NCBI GenBank assembly: GCA_022376925.1
Contig: JAIOJX010000032.1
Span: forward strand, 104,586,794-104,650,793
Direction of reading: 5' to 3'
Origin: Tragulus kanchil
Taxonomy: Eukaryota > Chordata > Mammalia > Artiodactyla > Tragulidae
DNA: 64,000 nucleotides
In this document: positions 12,601 to 24,600 of the stretch, piece by piece
Layout: every line of letters begins with the position of its first letter
Position numbering within the stretch: the stretch's first letter is position 1
Translations under genes and position numbers: made by a program
The notes under the pieces: generated by a model
What the model was told of the DNA's origin: nothing
What the model saw: only the letters and a program-made list of their open reading frames with translations
Databases searched by the model: none

Positions 12601-15600
12601 ATAGGAACCATTGCAATCAGCACATTTTTGCCAAAGAGAAATAAATTTCTTAATTCCTGTACTGTAAAAATCTGTGCTTTAGGATTCAACAAATTCTTGG
12701 TAAACATTTTCTGCATCCTGCTGATTGTGGAAGCAGCAAAAGGTTGTCAAGGTATTGAAGTTGTTGAGATGCTTGAAGAAGTGGTAGTTGGTTGGCGAGA
12801 GGTCTGGGGAATATGGTGAATGAGGTGAAACTTCGTAGCCCAGTTCTTTGAACTTTTGAAGTGCTGGTTGTGTGACGTGTGGTTGGACGTTGTTGTGGAG
12901 AAGAATTGGGCCCATTTGGTTGACCAGTGCTGGCTGACTATTGCAGTTTTTGCTGCATCCCATCTATTTGCTGAGCATACGTGTTAGATGTAATGGTTTT
13001 GCCACAATTCAGAAAGCTGTGGTGGATCAGACAGGCAGCAGACCACCAGTGACCGTGACCTTTTTTGGTGCAAGTCTATCTTGGGAAGTGCATTGAGAGC
13101 TCTGATTCTTTGCTCATAGATTGTTAGCATTGTAAGGTACCCACTAAAGAAGTTTAGCTAGTTCAGCCTTCTTATCTTACAAATAATTAGATAGGAGATG
13201 AGACTTGCTTAGTGTTGTACAGAAAAAGGTCTGAGTATTGTACATCTCAGGTCTCCTGATTCTTAGGCTCATGTCTTCTTCATTACCCTCTACTTTTCTG
13301 CAAACAGCATGTGAAAAATTTTAGTGTAGAGGCATTATATATTTAAGGTTACAGGCTCTGAAGCCAGCCAGCCTGCATTAAAATTGCAGATTTTTCTTTT
13401 GCTAACTGGTAACATTGGTGAAATTACTTAACCTCTTTGTGCCTTGGTTTTCTCATTTGTAAGAGGGGGATGCTAATGGGGTTGTTGGGAGGTTTAGATG
13501 GATTAACACATTTAAAGTAGTATCTGGTATGTGGAAAGCATTAAAAAAGTATTAGCTACTGATTATTATTATGCTTTTTATACTTAATCCATCTCTATAG
13601 TTCTCATTATATTACGTTGGTATAAAAGTATGGACCATGAATTTTGAATTATTGCAACTAGTCTCAAACACATCTTTATTAATTAAAATAGGAACCATTG
13701 CAATCAGCACATTTTTGCCAAAGAGAAATAAATTTCTTAATTCCTGTACTGTAAAAATCTGTGCTTTAGGATTCAACAAATTCTTGGTAAACATTTTCTG
13801 CATCCTGCTGATTGTGGAAGCAGCAAAAGGTTGTCAAGGTATTGAAGTTGTTGAGATGCTTGAAGAAGTGGTAGTTGGTTGGCGAGAGGTCTGGGGAATA
13901 TGGTGAATGAGGTGAAACTTTGTAGCCCAGTTCTTTGAACTTTTGAAGTGCTGGTTGTGTGACGTGTGGTTGGACGTTGTTGTGGAGAAGAATTGGGCCC
14001 ATTTGGTTGACCAGTGCTGGCTGACTATTGCAGTTTTTGCTGCATCCCATCTATTTGCTGAGCATACGTGTTAGATGTAATGGTTTTGCCACAATTCAGA
14101 AAGCTGTGGTGGATCAGACAGGCAGCAGACCACCAGTGACCGTGACCTTTTTTGGTGCAAGTCTATCTTGGGGAAGTGCATTGAAGCTTCCCTCTTGGTC
14201 CAGCTACTGAGCTGGTCATTGCCAACTGCTGTATAAATCAACTTTTTGTCATTCGTCACAGTCCTATCCAGAAATTGTTCATCATTATTGTGTAGAATAA
14301 GAAAATATGACACTTTAAATGGCGATTTTTTTGATTTTTTCGTCAGCTCATGAGGCACCCATTTATTAAGCTTGTTGATCTTTTCAGTTTGCTTCAAATG
14401 CTGAATGACCATAGAATGGTCGATGTCAAGTTCTTTGGAAACTTCTAGTGTCATTATAAGAGAATTAGCTTTGGGCTTCCCTGGTGATCCAGTGGTTAAA
14501 GACACCGCCTTGCAGTGCAAGGGGCGCCAGTTCTATCCCTGGCCTGGGAAGATCTCACATGCCGCGGAGCAGCTGGACTGATGTGTCCAATTACCGAGCC
14601 GGTGCTCTGCGACGAGAGAGGCTACTGCGATGGGAGGCCCACACAGGCCAAAGAACAAAAAAAAAGATAAATGAATGAAAAATCAATAGAAGTGGCCAAA
14701 AAAATAAAATAAAATAAAAATAAATTTTAAAAATAAGAGATTTAGCTTTGATCATCCTCTCAGTTGTGGTTTGTTTTGTTTATTTTATTTTATTTGGCTA
14801 CATCAGGTTTAGTTGTGGCATGTAGGATCTTCATTGCATTGTATAAGATCTTTCGTTGTGGCACATGGATTCTCTTGTTCCAGCACATGGGCTATTTCAG
14901 TTATTCTGTGGCATGTAGGACTTTAGTTCCCTGACCAGGAATTGAACCAGCATCTCTGGCATTGTAAGGTGGATTCTTAACCACTGCGCCACCAGGGAAG
15001 CCCCTCTCATTTGGTTTTTGTCAACTTCTGATGGCTGGCCACTGCACTCCTCATCTTCAGGTCTCTCATCTCCTTTGCAAACTTCTTGAACCACCACTGC
15101 ACTGTATGTTCATCAGCAGTTCCAGGGCCAGATGCGTTGTTAATGTTGCAAGTTGTCTCTGTTGCATTATGACCTATTTTAACAGGAATAAGAAAATCAC
15201 TCAAATTGCTTTTTGTCTAACATCATTTCCCTAATCTAAAATACACATAAAATAAATATTAAAAAACATTTAAAAAAACAGCAAGTAATAAGTCATTAGC
15301 AAAAACCACAGTGAGAAATGCACATAAGTATGATGTGTAAAATAACTAAATTTATTTAAGAATGTTGTTGTTCAATCACTAAGAGTCTTTGAGACTGCAG
15401 CATGCCAGGCCTCCCTTGTCCCCCACTATCTCCCAGAGTTTGCCCAAGTTCATTGAATCGATGATGCCATCCAACCATCTCATTCTCCGTCGTCGTCTTC
15501 TCCTTCTGCTTTCAATCTTTCCCAGCATCAAGGTGTTTTCTAATGAGTCAGCTCTTTGCAGCAGATGGCCAAACAGTTGAAACTTCAGCTTCAGCATCAG

Positions 15601-18600
15601 TCTTTCCAATGAGTAATTAGGATTGATTTCCTTAAGAATTGTCTGGTTTGATCTCTTTGCTGTCCAAGGGACTCTCAAGAGTCTTCTCCAGCACCACAGT
15701 TCAAAGGCATCAATTCTTTGGCGCTCAGCCTTCTTTATAGTCCATCTCTGACATCCATATATGACTACTGGGAGAACCATAGCTTTGGCTATATGGACTT
15801 CTGTCAGCAAAGTGATGCCCTTGCTTTTATTTATTTATTTATTTATTGGAGGGGGCAGGTTAACCTGGGGAGGGAGGGGGCGGGCGGGTCACTTCTATTG
15901 GTCTTTCATTTATTCGGTAATTGGACACATCGGTCCAGACACTCCGCGGCACGTGGAATTTTCCCAGGCCAGGGATCGAACCGGCGCCCCTTGCACTGCA
16001 AGGTGATGTCCATACCCACTGGACCACCAGGGAAGCCCTGTCCTTGCTTTTTAATACACCGTCTAGGTTTGTCATAGCTTTCCTTCCATGAAACAAGTGT
16101 ATTCTGATTCCATGGCTGCAGTCACCATCTGCAGTGATTTTAGAGCTCAAGAAGAGAAAATCTTTTACTGCTTCTACTTTTTCCCCTTCTGCTTGCCATG
16201 AAGTGATGGAACTGGATACCATGATCTTAGTTTTTTTTTCTTTTTTTTTTTTTAATTTTGACCTGTTTTTATTGGTTATTTATTTATTTATTTTCATCCA
16301 TCTTTATTCTTTGGCTTGTGTTGGTCTCCCATTGTAGTGGCCTCTCTCATTGCAGAGCACTGGCTCTGGGCACATGCGCTCCTGAGTGCTGGTGTGTAGT
16401 TGGATATACTGCTTCAGCCACTCCACTGCACGTGGGATCTTCCTGGGCCAGGAATTGAACTGGTGCCCCCTTGCACTGCAAGGCGGGCTCTACCCACTGG
16501 ACCACAAGGGAAGCCCATGATGATCTTAGTTTTTAATAAATGAGTTTTAAGCCAGGTTTCTCACTCTCCTCTTTCACCCTCCTCAAGATGCTCTTTAGTT
16601 CCTCTTCACTTTCTGCTATCAGAATGGGATCATCTGAGTATCTGAGGTTGTTATTTCTTCTGGCAATTTTAAGCATGTATTCCAGTAGCACACAGCAAAG
16701 TTCAGCAGTGCAAAACTCTAATTACTTTTACACTGACCTAATAGGTTGATATTGTTAATTTTCTCATTTCTGATGTCATTTAAATGAGATGTATAATATA
16801 AATATTAAATATTTTAACATCAGAAATAGTTGATTTTTTGGAATAAACTTTGTCTTTTTATGTGTGACCTGTTGCATGTTTGCTTTGGAGTAAAGTAGAA
16901 CCTCTCTTTAAATGTGTGATTTGATTATGGCTTTCTTTTCTTCCACAGCAATACAAGTTCTTACGTTTCAGGAGGTCACTGCTCTTGCTAGTTAAGCACA
17001 GTTGTGTGGAATCGCTGTTCCTGCTTAGAAATTTCTGCATTGTGTATTATTTTCTTGGTAAGAATTTCTGCTTTTTGATACAGTGTATGTATTAGCTCAC
17101 AGCTCAGAAAATATCAGTCAATCTTGATTGTATTTATATATTTCCTACAGTTGGAGGTATGTAATTAGCCCATCTGATTGCTTGTTTAGATTAAATAGTT
17201 AGATTTAGATGTAAACAGTCAAAGACTATTTAGTTAAGAGAGAATACTGTTAAAGAATATGTGGTATATACATACAATGGAGTAATAGTCAACCTTAATA
17301 AAGAAGGAAATCTTGTCACATGCTACAGTGAGGATGTACTTTAAGGACATTATGCCAAGTGTAATATGCCAAGAACAAAATGACCACGTTATTTCACTTG
17401 TATGAGGTTTCTGAAGTAGTCATACTCTTAGAAAGAATAGTGATTGTCAGGGACTGGAGGGAGGAGAGAAAGGGGACCTGTTCAGTGAATATTTTTGTTC
17501 AGTTGCTAAGCTGTGTCCGACTTTTTGCAACCCCCATGGACTGCAGCATGCCAGGCTTCCTTATCTTTCACTGTGTCTGGGAGTTTGCTCAAATTCATGT
17601 CCATTGAGTAAGAGATGCCATCCAACCATCTCATCCTCTGCCATCTTCTTCTGCCTTCAGCTTTCCCAAATTCAGGGTCTTATTTTCCAGTGAGTTGACT
17701 CTTCTCATCAGGTGGCCAAAGCATTGGAGCTTCAGCCTCATCAATCAGTTCTTCCAATGAGTGTTCAGGATTGATTTCCTTTAGGATTGACTAGTTAGAT
17801 CTCCTTGCTGTCCAAGGGCCAAGAGTCTTCTCCAACACTACAGTTTGAAAGCATCAGCTCTTCGATGGTCAGCCTTGTTTATGGTCCAGCTCTCATGACT
17901 AAACACGATTATTGGAAAAACCATAGCTTTGACTGTATGAACCTTTGTCAGCAAAGTGATGTCTTTGCTTTTTAATATGGAGTCTAGGTTTGTTCTAGCT
18001 TTCCTTCCAAGGAACAAGCATTTCTTAGTTTCTTGGCTGCAGTCACCATCAACAGTGACTTTGGAGCCCAAGAAAATAAAATCTGTCACTGCTTCCCCTT
18101 CTTCCCCTTCTATTTGCTATCAAATGATGGGACTGAATGCTATGGTCTTGGTGTTTTGTATGTTGAATTTTTGAGGCTGGGGGGGAGGCTTTTTTTATTG
18201 GTTATTTATTTATTTATTTTTATCCATCTTTTTTCTTTGGCCTGTGTAGGCCTCCCATTACAGTGGCCTCTCTCATTGCAGAGCACTGGTTCTGGGCACA
18301 TGTACTCCAGAACACTGGCTCATAATTGGACACACTGGTCTAGCTGCTCCATGGCATGTGGTATCTTCTCGGGCCAGGGATCGAAACAGCACCCCCTGCA
18401 CTGCAAGGCGGACTCTTTACCCACTGGACTACCAGGGAAGCCCCTGTATGTTGAATTTTAAGCTAACTTTTTCCTCACCTCTTTCACCCTCATCAAGAAG
18501 CTCTTTAGTTCCGTTTCAGTTTCTGCTGTTAGAGTGGTATCATATGCATATCTGAGATTGATGATATTTCTCCTGTGATCTTGATTGTAGCTTGTGATTC

Positions 18601-21600
18601 TTCCAGCCCATCATTTTGCATGATGTAGTCTGCATATAAGTTAGTAAAAAAGGTTGATAATATCAGCCTTATTGTACTCTTTTCCCAATTTTCTTTTTGC
18701 CATTTTGAATCAGTCTGTTGTTCCATGTAAGGTTCTAACTGTTGGTTCTTGACCCCGGTACAGGCTTCTCAGGAGACAGGTAAGATGGTCTAGTGTTCCT
18801 ATCTCTTTAAGAATTTTCTGCAGTTTGTAGTGATCCACATACTCAAAGACTTTAGTGTAGTCAATGAAGCAGAAGTAAATGTTTTTCTGGGATTCTCTTG
18901 CTTTATCTTTGATCCAGTGAATGTCGGGAATTTGATCTCTGGTTCCTCTCCCTTATCTAAGCCCAGTTTGTACATCTGGAATTTCTCGGTTCACATATTG
19001 CTGAAGCCAGCTTGAAGAATTTTGAGCATAACCTTGATAGCATGCAAAATGAGCATGATTGTCCAGTAGTTTGACAATCTTTGGCATGGCCCTTCTTTAG
19101 AATTGGAATGAAAAGCTGACCTTTTCCAGTTCTGTGGCCACTGCTTTCCAAATTTGCTGGCATATTTGGTCCAGCACTTTAACAGCCTCATCCTTAGGGA
19201 TTAACTCAGCTGGAATTCTATCACCTTTACTAGCTTTGTTTGAAGTAATGCTTACTAAAGCCCACTTATCTTCACACTCCAGGATGTCTGGCTCTAGGTG
19301 AGTGACCACACCATCAGGGTCGTCCAGGTCGTTAAGACCTTTTTTGTATAGTTCTTGTATTTGTTCTTGCCACATCTTAATCTCTTCTGATTCTGTTGTC
19401 CTTACCATTTCTGTCCTTTATTGTACCCATCTTTGCATGAAATGTTCCCTTGATATCTGTAATTTTCTTGAAGAAATCTCTAGTCTTTCACTCTTTGTTT
19501 ACCTTTACTTCTTTGCATTGTTCATTTAAGGTCTTATCTCTCCTTGCCATTCTGTGGAACTCTGCATTCATTTGGTTTTGTCTCTTTTTTTCTCCCTTGC
19601 TTTTCATTTTTATTCAGTGGGTATAGAATTTCAGTTTTGCAAGGTAAAAAAGTCTGGAGATCTGTTGTATGACAAAGTGCCATATAGTATATATACACTT
19701 GAAAATGGTTAAGACAGTAAATTTTATAATGTGTTTTTATCACATAAAAATGTATTCTTTAAAAAAAGAGAGAAAATATTATGTATCATTTGGTCCCTCT
19801 TATAACATTTTTGTAACTTGCTACTAATACAGTTCAATCCTAAAGGAAGTCAACCCTAAATATTCATTAGAAGAACTGAGGCTAAAGCTCCAATATTTTG
19901 GCCACCTACGAAGAGCCAACTCACTGGAAAAAGCTGGTGCTGGGAAGATTGAGGGCAGGAGGAGTAGAGGGCGACAGAGAATGAGATGGTTGGATGGCAC
20001 AATCTACTCAGTGGATATGAGTTTGAGCAAACTCCCAGAGATAGTGAAGAACAGGGGATTTTTTCTTTTGCTAGTTGATCCACATACTCAAAGACTTTAG
20101 ATCCGGGTGGGAATTTTTTTTGCCCGGAATTTTGATCTCTGGTTCCTCTCCCTTATCTAAGCCCAGTTTGTACATCTGGAATTTCTCGGTTCACATATTG
20201 CTGAAGCCAGCTTGAAGAATTTTGAGCATAACCTTGATAGCATGCAAAATGAGCATGATTGTCCAGTAGTTTGACAATCTTTGGCATGGCCCTTCTTTAG
20301 AATTGGAATGAAAAGCTGACCTTTTCCAGTTCTGTGGCCACTGCTTTCCAAATTTGCTGGCATATTTGGTCCAGCACTTTAACAGCCTCATCCTTAGGGA
20401 TTAACTCAGCTGGAATTCTATCACCTTTACTAGCTTTGTTTGAAGTAATGCTTACTAAAGCCCACTTATCTTCACACTCCAGGATGTCTGGCTCTAGGTG
20501 AGTGACCACACCATCAGGGTCGTCCAGGTCGTTAAGACCTTTTTTGTATAGTTCTTGTATTTGTTCTTGCCACATCTTAATCTCTTCTGATTCTGTTGTC
20601 CTTACCATTTCTGTCCTTTATTGTACCCATCTTTGCATGAAATGTTCCCTTGATATCTGTAATTTTCTTGAAGAAATCTCTAGTCTTTCACTCTTTGTTT
20701 ACCTTTACTTCTTTGCATTGTTCATTTAAGGTCTTATCTCTCCTTGCCATTCTGTGGAACTCTGCATTCATTTGGTTTTGTCTCTCTTTTTCTCCCTTGC
20801 TTTTCATTTTTATTCAGTGGGTATAGAATTTCAGTTTTGCAAGGTAAAAAAGTCTGGAGATCTGTTGTATGACAAAGTGCCATATAGTATATATACACTT
20901 GAAAATGGTTAAGACAGTAAATTTTATAATGTGTTTTTATCACATAAAAATGTATTCTTTAAAAAAAGAGAGAAAATATTATGTATCATTTGGTCCCTCT
21001 TATAACATTTTTGTAACTTGCTACTAATACAGTTCAATCCTAAAGGAAGTCAACCCTAAATATTCATTAGAAGAACTGAGGCTAAAGCTCCAATATTTTG
21101 GCCACCTAATACGAAGAGCCAACTCACTGGAAAAGATGCTGGTGCTGGGGAAGATTGAGGGCAGGAGGAGTAGAGGGCGACAGAGAATGAGATGGTTGGA
21201 TGGCACAATCTACTCAGTGGATATGAGTTTGAGCAAACTCCCAGAGATAGTGAAGAACAGGGGAGCCTGGTGTGCTGCAGTCCATGGGGTCGCAAGGAGT
21301 TAGACGTGACTTAGCAACTGACCGCCACCACCTAATACAATAAAAATATCTTGTTGCTAAAGGAACATTATGGAGTTTCCCAGGTGGTGCAGGAAGGTAC
21401 AAGTGATGTGGGTTTGATCCCTGGGTCAAGAAGATACCCTGAAGTAGGAAATGGCAACCCACTCCAGTATTCTTGCCTGGAAAATTCCATGGACAGAGTA
21501 GCCTGTTGGCCTACAGTCCATAGGGTTGCAAAGAATCAGACACAACTGAGGGACTGAGCATATATACAAAGGAATATTATAGAATATACTAATGTGAATT

Positions 21601-24600
21601 TTAAGCACAGAGGTGCAGCTTATTTAATGTAATGAATAGTATAAGTTGAATGGAAGGTGTTAATCTCAGTAGCAACACATTAATATAAACAAAATCCAAC
21701 ATTCTAAAATACTCTTTTCAGACTGTAACATTTCCTGGTCCTTTTTTCTGTGAAATGGTTTTATTTAATTGTTCTATTTTTGTATAGGCCATTCTCTACT
21801 TTTTTTTCCCCTCCTGTCTACTTTAAAAATTTTTTAGTTTATATAATCCACTTTTCTACATAGCTTTTATAATTGTCATTTTAATGTTGACTCTTTGCTG
21901 TTTTTAATTAACCTTCTGTAGTCAACCTTGCTGTTCCCCTTTGGACTGACGTAACAGCTGTGTCTGCATATCCACGGTCAGCTTATTCTTCCATAATTCA
22001 GTTGTGTTTCATTCTGATTTCATTTCAAGTATTAACACTTCTCATTTCATTGTTGCACTTTGGCCTTTTTGGCTAGTTTCCTCTTTCAGTTTTTCATTTT
22101 TGTAAAATGTGAGCATTTATCATGGGAGACATGGAGGCAACACAACTACATGCTTTGCTGTCTATGCCAGAACTGAACACAGATGTGACTAATCACTAGC
22201 AGACTTTGAATAAAAAGATCTTCATCTGTTATCTACATTCAGACTTCTGTACTACTGAAAAATAGACATATTATATTGAATGTACACAGCTGATGCCAGT
22301 GACTGAAATTTGAATTGTGTTGTTGGGAGCTGGCGTTACTAAACTACAAAGTGACTGAAATATGTACATGCTGGACCTGTGCAAAGCAAGTGCTACCCGT
22401 ACTTAGAAATTATTCTCTTTTCCTCTGTATTCCTAATCCAAGTTTGACTGAGGTCTTGGTGTCTACTTAGTCACCTCATCAATCTTATATTCCAAAGCGT
22501 GATGAAGATTTTTTTTGTTGTTAGCTTTTTATGATTATAGCAGGGTATTTTTTTTTCCTCTCAGGTCATATTCCCAAAGCTTGGATTAGTACTGCCATGG
22601 ACCTTCGGTTAGATGAGTAAGTGAGACATGAAAAGTCTAATTTTAATGATTTTAATTGTCTCTGCCCTTTTAGATGTTTGCTACTTTGCAAATGTTTTAT
22701 TTTGGCTTACTCTTTACAATAAAAAAAAAAAAAAAAGTACTCAGAGACTTCCCTGGCTGCCAAGTGGTTAAGGCTCTATGCTTCCAGTGTGGGGGGCCTG
22801 GGCTCGATCCTTGGATGGGAAACTAAGATTCCACAGGCAGCATGGCCAAAAAAAATTATGAAAAAAATTGTATTCATTTTTAAATGTATGTAGTTCACAT
22901 AATTTATAAAGTTCCAGTGGCATATAAAAGGGTATATCCAGTGACTCTGTTGGCCCCTGTCTCTAGTCACCCAGTTCCTCTCCTCCAAAATAAGCAGTGG
23001 TAATTCTTTTTCTGTTAAATATAGCTTTTACATAAGTAGACTTGAGTTACATAGGCATGCCTCTCTTGATTTGCTCTCAATAATCATTCTGTGCTACGTT
23101 CTGGTAGATAGGCACCATACCGTGGTTTTACTCTTAATTTTGCCTGTGAGGAAATCAGATGTGAGTTGGGTCATGTGACCCATTGAAGGTCCTAAGTAGC
23201 AATGGAGTGGCAAGCACTGCGGTTATTCTTCTAGTTGTTTTCCCATGCACTTTGCAGCTAAGTAAAGCTTTCAACTTTATTTGTTGAATAAATATAAGTT
23301 TCGCTATTAGTATTTCATCTTTTAATTATTTTTTCTTAATTTTGGCCTCTTTTATTTATTTTTTTAATTTATTTGTTTTCATCCATCTTTATTCTTCGAC
23401 CTGTGTGGGCCTCCCATTGCAGTGGCTCTTTTTGTTGCAGAACTCCGGCTCTGGGCATATATGCTTTAGAGTGCTGCCTTGCAATTGGACACACCGGTTC
23501 AGCTGCTCTGCAGCACGTGAGATCTTCCAGGCCAGGGATCGAACTGGTGCCCCTTACACTGCAAGGCAGTGTCTTTACCCACTGGACCACCAGGGAAGCC
23601 TGCTTTTAGTTATTGAGTATTCCACCGTGATACTTTCTGTATGATCTTAACTACTGATGCTTTTTAAAAACTAAATGGCACTTTCAGTGTCTTTATTTTT
23701 AAATATTTCTTTCTGTATTTGGCTCTGCCAGGTCTTAGTTGTGGCACGCAGGATCTTCAGTCTTTGTTGTAGAATGTGGATCTCAGTTGCACCATGTGAG
23801 ATATTAGTTGGGTCATGTGAAATCTAGCTCCTTGACCAGGGATCAAACCTGGGCCCCCTCCATAGGGAACATGGAGTCTTAGCTACTGGACCACCAAGGA
23901 GGTCCCTTAACTACTACCATTTCTGAGGGTGGAAATATTGACATTTATGGATGTTTGAGCCATTACAGTTTCTGCAGTATAGACTTTAGTTCCTAACTTG
24001 TAAAAGTTTCTGGGTAAAATGTTTGGTTTTTGCCACATACTGTTTTAAATTGCCGTGAGGAACATCTGTTGGCCCCTGTCTCTAGTCACCCAGTTCCTCT
24101 CCTCCAAAATAAGCAGTGGTAATTCTTTTTCTGTTAAATATAGCTTTTACATAAGTAGACTTGAGTTACATAGGCATGCCTCTCTTGATTTGCTCTCAAT
24201 AATCATTCTGTGCTACGTTCTGGTAGATAGGCACCATACCGTGGTTTTACTCTTAATTTTGCCTGTGAGGAAATCAGATGTGAGTTGGGTCATGTGACCC
24301 ATTGAAGGTCCTAAGTAGCAATGGAGTGGCAAGCACTGCGGTTATTCTTCTAGTTGTTTTCCCATGCACTTTGCAGCTAAGTAAAGCTTTCAACTTTATT
24401 TGTTGAATAAATATAAGTTTCGCTATTAGTATTTCATCTTTTAATTATTTTTTCTTAATTTTGGCCTCTTTTATTTATTTTTTTAATTTATTTGTTTTCA
24501 TCCATCTTTATTCTTCGACCTGTGTGGGCCTCCCATTGCAGTGGCTCTTTTTGTTGCAGAACTCCGGCTCTGGGCATATATGCTTTAGAGTGCTGCCTTG

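Larger units (their letters stand above)
12526..15225 (-). mobile_element. Mariner (Tc1/mariner) transposon, decayed, 3' half duplicated
   Basis: A terminal-repeat-like end ttacgttggtataaaagta begins at 12526, and again at 13613. Minus-strand frames encode Hsmar1/SETMAR-like transposase pieces: the N-terminal [17 protein letters not shown] (15007-15204), [14 protein letters not shown] (14071-14460) and the C-terminal [16 protein letters not shown] (12679-12963). The first catalytic Asp is kept (TNDKK), but the second and third positions are Asn (LLHNNVQPH and PTNYHFF, 34 residues between them). With frameshifts and two SINE insertions (14473, 14775) it is dead. Confidence 0.88.
15363..16735 (-). 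mobile_element. BovB (RTE) LINE fragment with two SINE insertions
   Basis: Reversed 3' end (gttgttgttcaatcacta) followed by BovB endonuclease/RT-region frames such as [20 protein letters not shown] on the minus strand (15379-15810). Interrupted at 15825-16039 and 16228-16516 by CHR-like SINEs. 5'-truncated, not coding. Confidence 0.9.
17255..19760 (+). mobile_element. Old L1 3' end split by BovB
   Basis: Left part 17255-17495 contains gaatatgtggtatatacata and agggactggagggaggag; right part about 19605-19760 resumes with gggtatagaatttcagtttt and acttgaaaatggttaagaca. The two halves are in the normal L1 order, with ttcagtg repeated on both sides of the BovB. Confidence 0.85.

Noticed and set aside
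19097..19408. 103-aa minus-strand ORF as a cellular gene
   Set aside because: The sequence is the BovB reverse-transcriptase region in a truncated, stop-containing LINE.
22085..22400. Possible small RNA gene or retrocopy with AATAAA-like tail
   Set aside because: No promoter boxes, fold or homologous family recognised.
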